From Bradyrhizobium centrolobii (GTDB lineage Bacteria; Pseudomonadota; Alphaproteobacteria; Rhizobiales; Xanthobacteraceae), in contig NZ_LUUB01000053.1 of NCBI RefSeq assembly GCF_001641635.1, positions 20,665-81,163 of the forward strand: a DNA stretch of 60,499 nucleotides. The letters run 5' to 3'. Below are positions 45,617 through 54,930 of the stretch, in pieces (positions within the stretch are counted from its first letter, which is position 1; each line of letters opens with the position of its first letter). A program made the translations under genes and the position numbers. The notes under the pieces are model-generated. The model worked only from the letters and a program-made list of their open reading frames with translations. It was not told the origin of the DNA and made no database searches.

Positions 45617-48493
45617 TCAGGAGCGTCCGTTGCGCGAGGGCCGCGCCCCGAGCGCGCGCAATTGACGCGCCGCTTGTTGCAGATCGAAGGTTTGGAATCC
45701 TTCCGTAAATCTGGCGTAGACATCTGCAAGCAAGGTCCGGGCTTCCTCGTGGCGTCCTCGCTCTTGCCACCAGCGGCTCAGCAGGATCGCCGAGCGCAAC
45801 TCCCAGCCGAGCGACGACTGCCGCCGCGCGAGGTCGAGCGAGTTCTTCAGGGAGGCCTCGGCTTCCGGCCAGTTCTTAGGCGATGCTGCCAGGAGCACCT
45901 CGCCCCGGGTCCGAATCAGGTCGGGCATTTCGAACGTGCCCGAGCCTCGCATGGCGTCGGCCAGGATCGCATCGATGATGATTGTCGCTTCCGCGGCATG
46001 CCCGATGCGGGTCAAGCCTTCGGCCAGCGCGCGCGACGACGCGGATGAAAAAATGTATCGCTGCTGAGCCTGCAAGATCGGCAGCGCATCGCGCAGCAAC
46101 GCAATGCCAAGCTGAGCGTCCCCCTTTGCCATCATAAGCTCGCCTCGCAAGCCCAGGCCGGCGGCGTGGTACGACGCGAGGGAGTATCTGGCAGCATGGG
46201 CGATCAGCCGATCGATGATATCTTCCGCAACCTGCAGATCTCCCCGCCACAGAAACACCGGCACGGCATAGGCATAAGCAAGGCAAATGCTAAACGACAC
46301 GGATTGCGCTTGTCGTCCGGCAACTTCAATGCCTTCGTACGCGAGTTGAGCTGCCTGATCGGGAAGGCCACGAAGCCACAGTGTCCGCGCGCACCCGATC
46401 AAGGCCCTCGCCTGATGACCGTAGCCAAAGGAATGCACTTCGCCCACGCCGGCCGCCGCCGCGCGCTTGAAGCCTCTTTCGTAGCTCTGCTGTGCCAATG
46501 CCTGGTTTCCGACCAGATGATGACTCGATCCCAGCATCCACTCGGCAGCCACAATTTCCCTTGACCCGCCGCGCTCCCTGGCGATGGAGGCATATCGCTC
46601 CGCCGCCGCCAACGGGGCGGCGGCATCCGCAAAGCGCGTCCCATAGACGTTGAGACCGGCGAGCAATTCGAGCTGATACTCGGAATCTCCGAGCGAATCG
46701 GCAAGGCTCAGTCCGCGCTCCAGCGCCCGTGCCACCTCGGTGCTGTCACTGTGAGCATGGTGTGACGAGATCGCCAATGCCAGCTGCAACCCGATCTCGA
46801 GTCTCGTTCCGCGAACTTGCTCCGGTAACGCATCCAGTGTCCGCAGGCACCAGCGCCGACACTCGCTCAACATCGAGATCGCGAGGAACACTGGCGTCGC
46901 GCCTGCGCCAAGCGCCACGCCGATCGAACTGTCGCCAGCGTCCGAAAAACTCCATTCGAGCGCTGACCTGATGTCGCCGACGTGCCGCGCATGAGCGGCA
47001 AGATCGGACTCGTCGAGACCGTTGATCCGCAATCCGGCGAGGCGTTCCGCGAAATGAAGTGCATGCCGCCTTGCAACCGCGTCGGCGTCTCCCCGTTCCC
47101 TCAGTTTGATTCCGGCGTGTGCCCGCGTCGTGTCGAGCAGGCGATAGGAGGCCGCATTCCCGGCCCTCGATACCGAGATGAGCGACTTGTCGACAAGGCT
47201 CGCGACGAGATCCAGGACCTGGAATCCGTCGTGGGCCGGATCGGATGCAACGGCTTGCGCCATTTCGAGGGTGAAGCTCCCGACAAATATGGACAGCGTG
47301 CACAGGATGGACTTCTCCTGCTCCGACAGGAGATCGTAGCTCCAGTCGAGCATTGCCGTGAGGGTCTGGTGTCGCGGCACGCTGCGCCGTCCCTTCCAGA
47401 GCAGCATCAGGCGGTTGCCGACGAGTTGAGCGAGACTGCGGACGCCATATGTGCTCGCCCGGCTGGCCGTCAGCTCCAGCGCCAGCGGCATGCCGTCGAG
47501 TTGACGGCAGATGTCCGCGACCGTCGGCGCCTCCTCGTCCGTCAAGTCGTGGCGGTATCCGCCGGCGGCGGCGCGGTCCACGAAGAGCCGTACGGCCGGA
47601 GAGGCCAGCGCCTCGGCGGCGGTGAGCGCCACCTCGTTCGACGGCGTGTCGAGCGACTGGAGCGGGTGAACGTTCTCACCCTGGACCCGCAACGTTTCCC
47701 GGCTGGTTGCGATGATGTGGACCTCCGGCGCCTCGCGAAAGAGTCCCTCCGTCAACGTCGCCACGAATTCGATGACATGCTCGCAACTATCGAGAACAAG
47801 GAGAATTCGCCTGTCGGCAAGGGTGGCCAAAAGCCGGGGCAGCGAGTCCTGCGTCTCGCTGAGGCATCCGACGGCCGATGCGACGGCCGAAACGACCAGC
47901 GCACCGTCCTTGAGCGCGCTGAGATCCACGAAGCAGATAGCGTCCTGGAATTCCGCGGCCAGTTCATGCGCGGCGGCGACGGCTACGGTCGTCTTGCCGA
48001 CACCGCCGGGCCCGACGACCGTGACGAACCGCTGCGACATGACCTCCGCGCACAAGGTCTCGATCGTCTCATCGCGGCCGACCATCCGCTGCAGGCGCAC
48101 GGGCAATGTCTGGGGCAGGATCCGCGCGGGCGGCACGCCTGCAGGCAGATCAGCTTTCGCCCGGCGCTCGACCGATGCAACAAAGCAGTAGCCGCGGCCG
48201 GGCACGTTGGCGATATAGCGCGCGCCGTCCTGTCCATCGCCGAGTGCCCTGCGCAGGCCGGCAATGTGAACCCTGAGGTTGGCCTCCTCGACGACGACGT
48301 CAGGCCAAACCCGCCCGACCAGCTCCCTGCGGCTGACGACCTCGCCCGCCCGCTCGACCAGTGCGATCAGGATGTCGAGTGCACGGCTGCCGATCGCCAC
48401 CGGCTCGTGCCCCTTCAGAAGCAGCTTCTGCGGCACGATCAGGCGGAACGGCCCGAACCGAAATGTTTCGTTTGCCTCAGTTCGTTGCTGCAA
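45617..48493 (-). CDS. Winged-helix / STAND ATPase regulator 2
   Basis: About 958 aa, paralogue of the regulator at 29.4-32.3 kb. The OmpR-type winged helix has DILIALVERAGEVVSRRELV and ARYIANVPGRGYCFVASV. Walker A is VGPGGVGKTTVAV, Walker B ILLVLDSCEHV, then ATSRETL and GMPLALELTASR. A long TPR-like helical half follows. The frame is open to a TTG at 48604. I prefer TTG 48493 because its LQQ opening aligns with the start of the paralogue, and no ATG exists in either. It converges on LysR 2. Confidence 0.85.
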   Translation of the reverse strand: MQQRTEANETFRFGPFRLIVPQKLLLKGHEPVAIGSRALDILIALVERAGEVVSRRELVGRVWPDVVVEEANLRVHIAGLRRALGDGQDGARYIANVPGRGYCFVASVERRAKADLPAGVPPARILPQTLPVRLQRMVGRDETIETLCAEVMSQRFVTVVGPGGVGKTTVAVAAAHELAAEFQDAICFVDLSALKDGALVVSAVASAVGCLSETQDSLPRLLATLADRRILLVLDSCEHVIEFVATLTEGLFREAPEVHIIATSRETLRVQGENVHPLQSLDTPSNEVALTAAEALASPAVRLFVDRAAAGGYRHDLTDEEAPTVADICRQLDGMPLALELTASRASTYGVRSLAQLVGNRLMLLWKGRRSVPRHQTLTAMLDWSYDLLSEQEKSILCTLSIFVGSFTLEMAQAVASDPAHDGFQVLDLVASLVDKSLISVSRAGNAASYRLLDTTRAHAGIKLRERGDADAVARRHALHFAERLAGLRINGLDESDLAAHARHVGDIRSALEWSFSDAGDSSIGVALGAGATPVFLAISMLSECRRWCLRTLDALPEQVRGTRLEIGLQLALAISSHHAHSDSTEVARALERGLSLADSLGDSEYQLELLAGLNVYGTRFADAAAPLAAAERYASIARERGGSREIVAAEWMLGSSHHLVGNQALAQQSYERGFKRAAAAGVGEVHSFGYGHQARALIGCARTLWLRGLPDQAAQLAYEGIEVAGRQAQSVSFSICLAYAYAVPVFLWRGDLQVAEDIIDRLIAHAARYSLASYHAAGLGLRGELMMAKGDAQLGIALLRDALPILQAQQRYIFSSASSRALAEGLTRIGHAAEATIIIDAILADAMRGSGTFEMPDLIRTRGEVLLAASPKNWPEAEASLKNSLDLARRQSSLGWELRSAILLSRWWQERGRHEEARTLLADVYARFTEGFQTFDLQQAARQLRALGARPSRNGRS

Positions 48494-48661
48494 GGCAGCG
48501 ATCCCAACATATCGTCCTGCGATAAATTTCCGAACGTCTTCCAGATCGCTCGCAAGCGGTGACGTGCGCCGGCACAATCCATCACCGGGCCGCACATTCA
48601 GCAAATCTGCGAGCCGGTCAAGGCGCGCGAACGGGCGGTCCGGCAGCCGATGCCGGGGAAC

Positions 48662-49999
48662 CTAGACCAACGATTCCCCGTATTCGTCCTTGAACCACAC
48701 CAGCGCCAATCCGCTCGCGACGCCTGCAACCATCACGATGAAGGCCGGCGCGCGGGCGTTAGCCGTCTCCGCGATGAGCCAGGTCGCAAAAGCCGGGGCA
48801 AAGGAGCCGATCATAGCTGTCAGGCTATAAGCAAAACCCACGCCAGTGACGCGTATGCGCCTGGGAAACAATTCCGCCAAAGCGGCCTTCAGAGGTCCCG
48901 CATAGACGGCCATCAGCACGGCAAGGCCTGCTTGAACAGCCGCCAGCGACGCGGCGGAAGGCCGATTCGTCAGGATTGCGTAAGCGGGATATGTCAGCAT
49001 GAGAAAGCCTGCGGCAGCCAACAGGAACAACGGCTTGCGTCCGAAATGATCGGAGGCAAATGCCACGACCGGTGTGCACAGGATCATCACGCAGGTCGCC
49101 GCGACCGAGGAGAACAGGGCCTGCGCGGTCGGAATCTTCAACTCATGAACGGCGAATGTCGGCATGTAGACGAACAGGACATTACCGGCGATCGCGTAGA
49201 GCAGCAGTATGCCGACGGCAAACAACAGCGGCCGGCCGGCGCCAGACTTGCCGGCGGCCTTTGTTGCCGTGCGATCGTCGCGAGTCGCGGACAGGACGGC
49301 CGGCTCTTCGAGTTTGGACCTCATGTAGATCCCGATTGGCACGACCAGCAAGCCGAACACGAACGGCACGCGCCAGCCGCCTGCATCGATCTGCGCCGGC
49401 GTCATCGCGAGATTGATGATCATGACGATGAACGCCGCGAGCAGGAAGCCGATCTGCGAGCTAACCTCGTTGAAGCTGGCATAGAGGCCTCTCCAACGAT
49501 CCGGCGCAGCCTCGACCAGAAGAGCAACCGAACTACCCAGTTCTCCGGATCCCGAGAAGCCCTGCAACAGCCGCGCGACCACGATGATCAGCGGCGCGGC
49601 AATTCCTATCGCCTCAAAGGTTGGCGCGATAGCGATCAGGCCGGTGCCAAGCCCCATGGTCGCCAGAGCCAGGCAGAGCGCCGCCTTGCGGCCGACGCGA
49701 TCGGCGTAAAGTCCGAGCATGATCGCGCCGAAGGGTCGCACCACGACGCCGCTGCCGTAGCTGACGAGGGTCAAAAGCAGCGATGTGAGTTCGCTCTGCG
49801 CGGGAAAGAACAGCTTGGCTATGGTGACCGCGAGCACGCCGTAAACGAAGAAGTCGTACCATTCCAGCAGATTGCCGATGACTGCGGCGACGACAAGACG
49901 CCGATGCGACGCGAGAAGCGCACCGGTTGCCGGTGTCGGGAATTGCTGCGAACTGGACACGTTGGCGCATCGATTAGACGAACGCCTTGACGCCCGCAA
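48662..49999 (-). CDS. MFS transporter, metabolite:H+ symporter family
   Basis: About 432-445 aa with twelve predicted helices. The N-terminal VVAAVIGNLLEWYDFFVYGVL and the loop GLYADRVGRKAALCLALATMG are typical of the MHS (ProP/ShiA/KgtP-like) family, as is RLLQGFSGSGELGSSVALLVE. Substrates in the family are organic acids, proline/betaine or shikimate. The start is uncertain: TTG 49999 or GTG 49960. It lies behind STAND regulator 2 on the same strand, separated by about 57 bp from that gene's longest frame, which suggests but does not prove a link. Confidence 0.88.
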   Translation of the reverse strand: MRASRRSSNRCANVSSSQQFPTPATGALLASHRRLVVAAVIGNLLEWYDFFVYGVLAVTIAKLFFPAQSELTSLLLTLVSYGSGVVVRPFGAIMLGLYADRVGRKAALCLALATMGLGTGLIAIAPTFEAIGIAAPLIIVVARLLQGFSGSGELGSSVALLVEAAPDRWRGLYASFNEVSSQIGFLLAAFIVMIINLAMTPAQIDAGGWRVPFVFGLLVVPIGIYMRSKLEEPAVLSATRDDRTATKAAGKSGAGRPLLFAVGILLLYAIAGNVLFVYMPTFAVHELKIPTAQALFSSVAATCVMILCTPVVAFASDHFGRKPLFLLAAAGFLMLTYPAYAILTNRPSAASLAAVQAGLAVLMAVYAGPLKAALAELFPRRIRVTGVGFAYSLTAMIGSFAPAFATWLIAETANARAPAFIVMVAGVASGLALVWFKDEYGESLV

Positions 50000-50407
50000 T
50001 AGCGTCCTTCGTCGCGCGGGGATCGCATTCGGTCATTCGCCAATGCACAGCCTCATTGCCGAATTCTCCCGAACCACGCGCGCATCGTCTGGAAGCGGCG
50101 CTCGGCTCACGCCAGATTTCGCGCGAGCGTGGGACGCAAGGCAGAAGCATGGCGCTTTGGGTAAAGACTCTGCTAGTCGCTTGCGAGAAGGAGCGTCGTA
50201 AACTCGGAGCTCTCCGAGCGCGCAAGCGGGGTCTTATGGCGGCCTGAGCTAGGAGAACCTCAACGGCAAGCGTTCACGACGCTAGCCTATTGCTGCCGAG
50301 GTGCAATCACGCTGGACAGTGGCGGAGAGGGAGGGGTTCCCCCCTGGCCGAGCCCAACCTCCATGATGAAGGCAGCAAACAGACAGCGCGCCGTTGTTCG
50401 GGCTACG
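50000..50407. other. Intergenic region with a tRNA-3'-like segment
   Basis: A 408-bp stretch with no supported gene. Short frames here have no recognisable features. It holds the tRNA-like segment at 50320-50344, just before the end of the ABC/leu operon. Confidence 0.5.
50320..50344 (-). other. tRNA-Ser 3'-end-like remnant, left flank
   Basis: TGGCGGAGAGGGAGGGGTTC followed by CCCCC reads, on the minus strand, like a degenerate tRNA T-arm and acceptor ending TCTCCGCCA. It matches 19 of 25 positions with the segment at 57669-57693, in the same orientation. No 5' half of a tRNA is present. It also forms an AGGGG/CCCCT stem, so a fortuitous hairpin is an alternative. Confidence 0.4.
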
Positions 50408-51283
50408 CTACTCCGCCAGATTGTGCTGCTGCCAGCGCAGCAGGTAGGCCTGCAATCGCCAGATCAACGCGGATAGCGCAACGCCGACCAGCATCAGCAC
50501 GATGACGGCGACCATCATTCCCGATGCCTCTGCTCGCGCCTCGGACTCGATGATCAGGCGCCCGATTCCCCGTTCCGCACCTATGAACTCGCCGACAATC
50601 ACCCCTATCAGCGCGAAGGAAATCGCAGGTGTCAGCGAAGCGAAGACCCAAGCCATGGTCGAGGGGATGACCACCGTGCGGGTGATCTGCCACTCGCTGG
50701 CGCCGAGCAACCGCGCCGCATTGACAAAGCCCTCGTCGATCGAGCGCGCACCTTCGAACGTATTGAAGAACACGAGAAACACGACCACGATCCACGACGT
50801 TACGATCTTCGAGGTATCGCCGATGCCGAAAGCCAGCACGATGATCGGCGCCAGCGCGATGCGGGGGATCGAATTCACCGCCGTGATGAACGGCTGGAAA
50901 ATGGCGCTCAGCCGATCCGAACGGCCCAGCACGAGGCCCCCGGCAAAGCCGCTGCTCACGCCGGTCGCGAAACCGAAGAACGTGTTCTTCAGGGTGACGG
51001 CGGTCGCGATCCAGAGATTGTTCTCGGATCGCGCCATGCAGCGGCCAAATTCGCCATTGAACCAGCCGTTGAACACGCCGAGCTTGGACTTGAGGCAGCT
51101 CAGGATCAGGAAATGCTCGAATATTTCGGACGGCTTGGACACGAAGTAGGGGTCGAGCAGATCCGGCACCAGCCAGGGAAGGCGGCCGTGCAGATCGTAT
51201 CCCCATTGCCAGATCGACAGAAGGCAGACGCAGATCAACGCCTGCCAGGCCAACGTTCTGCCGTGGCGGCGCGTCTGTCTCAT
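50408..51283 (-). CDS. ABC transporter permease, NitT/TauT (SsuC) type
   Basis: A 291-aa membrane protein with about six helices and the EAA loop region NAARLLGASEWQITRTVVIPS. It also has TPAISFALIGVIVGEFIGAERGIG, typical of nitrate/sulfonate/taurine permeases. It is the last gene of the leuCDB-transporter operon. Its ATG overlaps the ATPase stop (ATGA). Confidence 0.9.
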   Translation of the reverse strand: MRQTRRHGRTLAWQALICVCLLSIWQWGYDLHGRLPWLVPDLLDPYFVSKPSEIFEHFLILSCLKSKLGVFNGWFNGEFGRCMARSENNLWIATAVTLKNTFFGFATGVSSGFAGGLVLGRSDRLSAIFQPFITAVNSIPRIALAPIIVLAFGIGDTSKIVTSWIVVVFLVFFNTFEGARSIDEGFVNAARLLGASEWQITRTVVIPSTMAWVFASLTPAISFALIGVIVGEFIGAERGIGRLIIESEARAEASGMMVAVIVLMLVGVALSALIWRLQAYLLRWQQHNLAE

Positions 51284-52113
51284 GGGCTGCGGCCCTTTAT
51301 GAATTCCTCGCCGAGCGAGTGCCAGATGAGCTGAAACAGCTCCGCATAACGCGGCGTCTCCCGGATCTTCACGGCATTACGTGGACGGGCAAAATCTACC
51401 TCGAAGATATCTTTGATCCGGCCGGGCCGCGCGGAAAACAGAATGATGCGGTCTGCCAGCGTCAGGGCCTCGCCGAGATCATGGGTCACGAACAGCACGG
51501 TCTGCTGCTCGCGCTCCCAGATCCGAAGCAGGACATCGTGCATGTCGATCTTGGTGTGGGTGTCGAGCGCGCCGAACGGCTCGTCCATCAGCAGAACCTG
51601 CGGTTCAACGACCAACGTTCGCATCAGGGCGGCTCGCTGGCGCATGCCCCCCGACAATGTCGCGGGATAGGCATTGCCAAATCCCTGCAGCCCGGCTTGC
51701 TTCAGGCAAGCGTTGATACGTTCCTTTCGCTCCGCCACCGGGACACCGGCCAGTTGCAGGCCGTAGCCGATGTTGTCGGCGACGGTACGCCAGGGAAACA
51801 GGGTATCGCGCTGGAACACATAGCCGACATTCGGCGTCGCTTGTCCAGGAACGACGGGCGTTCCGTCAATCAGGATTTGACCACTGGTCGGCTTGACCAG
51901 TGTCGCGATCATGTTGAGGACAGTGCTCTTGCCCGAACCGGATGGCCCCAGCAGCGCGACGAATTCGCCGCGCCGGACATTGAAGGAAACGTCGCGCACC
52001 GCCTCGATGGCCGCGCCCGCCAATTGGAAGGTCTTGCACAATCCACGCACGTCGATGCGCTGCATGTCGGGCAACGCAACGGACCGCGACGTGTTTATGG
52101 CCTGCACCGTCAA
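51280..52113 (-). CDS. ABC transporter ATPase, NitT/TauT (SsuB) type
   Basis: A 277-aa ATPase. Walker A is GPSGSGKSTVLNMI, Q-loop YVFQRDTLFPW, signature LSGGMRQRAALMR, Walker B VLLMDEPFGALD and H-loop FVTHDLGEAL. The start is TTG at 52113, overlapping the binding-protein stop (TTGA). GTG 52107 or ATG 52065 are alternatives. Confidence 0.9.
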   Translation of the reverse strand: MTVQAINTSRSVALPDMQRIDVRGLCKTFQLAGAAIEAVRDVSFNVRRGEFVALLGPSGSGKSTVLNMIATLVKPTSGQILIDGTPVVPGQATPNVGYVFQRDTLFPWRTVADNIGYGLQLAGVPVAERKERINACLKQAGLQGFGNAYPATLSGGMRQRAALMRTLVVEPQVLLMDEPFGALDTHTKIDMHDVLLRIWEREQQTVLFVTHDLGEALTLADRIILFSARPGRIKDIFEVDFARPRNAVKIRETPRYAELFQLIWHSLGEEFIKGRSP

Positions 52114-53162
52114 GCTGGATAGGCCTTGCGCGCGGCTTCGATGAAGGTGGTATTGACGACGTCGGCCATCGTGAGCGGCTTGATGCCTGTCATTTCACGA
52201 AACCAGACCTTCTGACCGCGCGCGAAGCTGGCCGCATCGATGATGCCTTCGTAATCGGTGACCTTCTTCATGATCGCGATGTCAAGAATGTTCGCGTCGC
52301 GCGACGTGCTCCCGACATAGGGCTCGATCGCATCATAGATCTCTTCGGGAGAGTGCCCCTTGATCCACTGGGTTGCGCGCCACAGCGCCGTGACGAACGC
52401 CTGCATCTTCTGCGGGTCTTTGTCGATGGTCGACTGCAGAGTGAAGTGAGACGTAACCGGGACCTTGCCGCCGATGTACTTCGCCCAAACCGTCTCGTCC
52501 GTTCCATCGAACAACAGCGCGCCCCAGCCCTGCTCGATCGAATCCTTCAGGATCGATGGCGAGTTGATGAGAACATCGACCTGTTTCGTTTTCAACGTGC
52601 CCATCATGGTGTCGACATTGCCGGTGCCGATCCAGGTCACCTTGTCATCCAGCCCCATGGTTTCCATGTAGTAGGAGGCCCATACGTGGTTGGTGCCTCC
52701 CAGCGACGACACCGAAACGATCGGCTTCCGTCCATCAGGCCGTTTCCAGTTCGCCAGCGCCTCCAGGGTGGTGATGCCCTGATCGAAGAGATCCTTGCGG
52801 ACGATGAATATCGCGGCGTTGCTGCGGGTATCGACGGGCATCAGGACCCGTGCGCTGCGGCCGTGATTGCTGAGCTGCATCGGGTGGGTGATATCGCCGA
52901 TGCCGATGTCACCCTGGGACGAGGCGATGATCTCGCGCGTCTTCACGCCGCTGCCACCCTGGATCAGCTTGCAATCGAGGCCGGCCTCCTTGAAGAGCCC
53001 GGCCCGGTCGGCGACGAATTGAGACTGATAGATCGGAATGGCCACCGGATAGATCACGCGGCCCGACGGGGTATCCGCCCACACCCGCCCTGCCGCCATG
53101 GAGGCACCGGCGCCGGCGACAATCGTCAACGCGGACCGTCTGGTGACCTGAGTTCTCATCAC
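52110..53162 (-). CDS. ABC transporter substrate-binding protein, NMT1/TauA type
   Basis: A 350-aa binding protein with a twin-Arg-containing signal (VTRRSALTIVAGAGASMAAG). The NMT1-like fold has VADRAGLFKEAGLDCKLIQGG, IASSQGDIGIGDI and VSVSSLGGTNHVWASYY. Ligands in the family are sulfonates, nitrate, pyrimidine precursors, aromatic acids or other small anions. Co-transcription with leuCDB-like enzymes suggests the ligand is the substrate of those enzymes, perhaps a branched hydroxy- or dicarboxylic acid (inference). The start (GTG 53162 or ATG 53159) overlaps the leuB stop. Confidence 0.88.
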   Translation of the reverse strand: MMRTQVTRRSALTIVAGAGASMAAGRVWADTPSGRVIYPVAIPIYQSQFVADRAGLFKEAGLDCKLIQGGSGVKTREIIASSQGDIGIGDITHPMQLSNHGRSARVLMPVDTRSNAAIFIVRKDLFDQGITTLEALANWKRPDGRKPIVSVSSLGGTNHVWASYYMETMGLDDKVTWIGTGNVDTMMGTLKTKQVDVLINSPSILKDSIEQGWGALLFDGTDETVWAKYIGGKVPVTSHFTLQSTIDKDPQKMQAFVTALWRATQWIKGHSPEEIYDAIEPYVGSTSRDANILDIAIMKKVTDYEGIIDAASFARGQKVWFREMTGIKPLTMADVVNTTFIEAARKAYPA

Positions 53163-54298
53163 GCGTGCTCCCTCTCCCTGCCGACTACTTTATCGAGTGC
53201 GTTCAGCACCGCATCGCCCATCTCCTGGGTCGAAAGTCTTTTTGCGCCGGGTTCGGCGATATCGGCGGTTCTTGCGCCGGCCGCCAGGGCCGTATCCACG
53301 GCCTTCTCCAGCAGCGTGGCATCATCGGGCCGATTGAGGGTCATGCGCAACATCATTGCGACGCTGAGGATCGAGCCGAGCGGATTGGCGATGCCCTTGC
53401 CCGCAATGTCCGGCGCGCTGCCGTGGACCGGTTCGTAGAGCGCCTTGCGGCGCCCCAGCCGGTCCGGCGGCCCGAGCGAGACGGACGGCAGCATGCCGAG
53501 CGAACCCGACGCCATCGCGGCGCAATCGGAGAGAATGTCTCCGAAGATATTGCAGGTCACCATGACGTCGAACTGCGCGGGCGCCCGCACGATCTGCATG
53601 GCGGCGTTGTCGACATAGAGGTGCGTCAGTTCCACATCGGAGAATTCCGCTTCATGCAGCGCCGTGACTTCCTCGCGCCACAGCACGCTGGTCTCCAGCA
53701 CATTTGCCTTGTCGACCGAGCAGACCCGCCCCTTGCGCGTCCGCGCCAGCTCGAACGCGGTGCGCGCCACCCGACGGATCTGGCTGGTGGTGTATTGCTG
53801 GGTGTTGAAGCCGCGGCGCTGGCCGTCGGGCAGCGTTTCGATGCCGCGCGGCTCGCCGAAATAGATGCCGCTGGTGAGCTCGCGGATGATGACGAAGTCG
53901 ACACCTTTCAGCACCTCGGCCTTGAGCGGCGCGGAGTCCGCCAGCGCCGGATTGGCGACTATAGGCCGGAGATTCGCATAGAGTTCGTACTTGCTGCGCA
54001 CCGACAGAAGGCTTCCGGCCTTGCGCGCCGCCGGAGGAACCTGCGTGGTTTCCGGGCCACCCGTCGCACCCCAGAGAATCGCGTCGGCCTCCTCCATCGC
54101 CTCGACGGTATCATCCGGCAGCACCTTGCCCGTCGCGAGATAGGGGATGAGACCGTATTGCGCTTCGCGCAGAACCACCGGAACGCCACGCCGGGCCGAA
54201 AACCATTTGAGAATGCGATGGGACTGGTCGGTCACCTCCGGACCGATCCCTTCACCACCGACCACAGCCACCTTGATCATGTTCGAGAGCGTGTTCAT
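53159..54298 (-). CDS. leuB: 3-Isopropylmalate dehydrogenase family
   Basis: A 379-aa NAD-dependent beta-hydroxyacid oxidative decarboxylase. It has AVVGGEGIGPEV, the substrate-loop SVRSKYELYANLRP, RELTSGIYFGEPRG, CSVDKANVLETSVLWRE, metal Asp residues in NIFGDILSDCAA, and the NAD loop YEPVHGSAPDIAGKGIANP. IPM dehydrogenase is the closest fit, but a paralogue acting on another malate-like acid is possible given the transporter. ATG 54298 overlaps the leuD stop (ATGA). Confidence 0.88.
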   Translation of the reverse strand: MNTLSNMIKVAVVGGEGIGPEVTDQSHRILKWFSARRGVPVVLREAQYGLIPYLATGKVLPDDTVEAMEEADAILWGATGGPETTQVPPAARKAGSLLSVRSKYELYANLRPIVANPALADSAPLKAEVLKGVDFVIIRELTSGIYFGEPRGIETLPDGQRRGFNTQQYTTSQIRRVARTAFELARTRKGRVCSVDKANVLETSVLWREEVTALHEAEFSDVELTHLYVDNAAMQIVRAPAQFDVMVTCNIFGDILSDCAAMASGSLGMLPSVSLGPPDRLGRRKALYEPVHGSAPDIAGKGIANPLGSILSVAMMLRMTLNRPDDATLLEKAVDTALAAGARTADIAEPGAKRLSTQEMGDAVLNALDKVVGREREHA

Positions 54299-54930
54299 GC
54301 CGATTGTCCTGCAAAGTGAATCCACGGCCGCGCGGCGCGGTCGGACGCCTGAAATGCGCGGATCTCGTGCTCTCGCCGCAACGTCAGCGAAATTTCGTCA
54401 AGGCCTTCGAGCAAACCCGCACGCCGGCGCGGATCAATCTCGAAGCCGTGTCGCGCGCCAGATGGCGACGTGACCGTCTGCTCCTGCAGATCGACACTGA
54501 GACGTCCCGCGCCTTGGCTCGCTTCGATCTCCGCGGCGAGGCCATCGATGGTAGCTTTGTCCAGCACCACCGGCAGGATGCCGTTCTGGAAGCAGTTGGC
54601 GAAGAAGATATCGCCGAAGCCGGATCCGATGATGGCGCGGATACCCATCTCCTGCAGCGACCACACCGCCGCTTCGCGCGACGAGCCGCAGCCGAAATTC
54701 GGCCCGGTAACGAGGATTTCCGCCGCGCGATAAGGCTCGCGATTCAGGATGAACTCCGGATTGTCCGAACCGTCCGGGAGGTAGCGGAGCGAACCGAACG
54801 CCCATTTTCCAAGACTGCCGCGGACGGAATTTCCGATCATGCGGTTGATGCTGATGATGACATCCGTATCGACATTTGTGCGCATGATCGGCGCGGCGAT
54901 CGCGGTCAGTTTGGTGAAGGGTTGCGCCAT
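54295..54930 (-). CDS. leuD: 3-Isopropylmalate dehydratase, small subunit
   Basis: A 211-aa swivelling-domain subunit. It has FTKLTAIAAPIMRTNVDTDVI at the N-terminus, ILVTGPNFGCGSSREAAVWSLQEMG (the GSSRE substrate-binding loop) and FGDIFFANCFQNGILPVVL. It follows leuC directly with no gap and overlaps leuB by 4 bp. Confidence 0.92.
   Translation of the reverse strand: MAQPFTKLTAIAAPIMRTNVDTDVIISINRMIGNSVRGSLGKWAFGSLRYLPDGSDNPEFILNREPYRAAEILVTGPNFGCGSSREAAVWSLQEMGIRAIIGSGFGDIFFANCFQNGILPVVLDKATIDGLAAEIEASQGAGRLSVDLQEQTVTSPSGARHGFEIDPRRRAGLLEGLDEISLTLRREHEIRAFQASDRAARPWIHFAGQSA

Noticed and set aside
52438..52456. GAAGTGAGACGTAA as an operator copy
   Set aside because: Within the coding sequence of the substrate-binding protein, with no second half-site.
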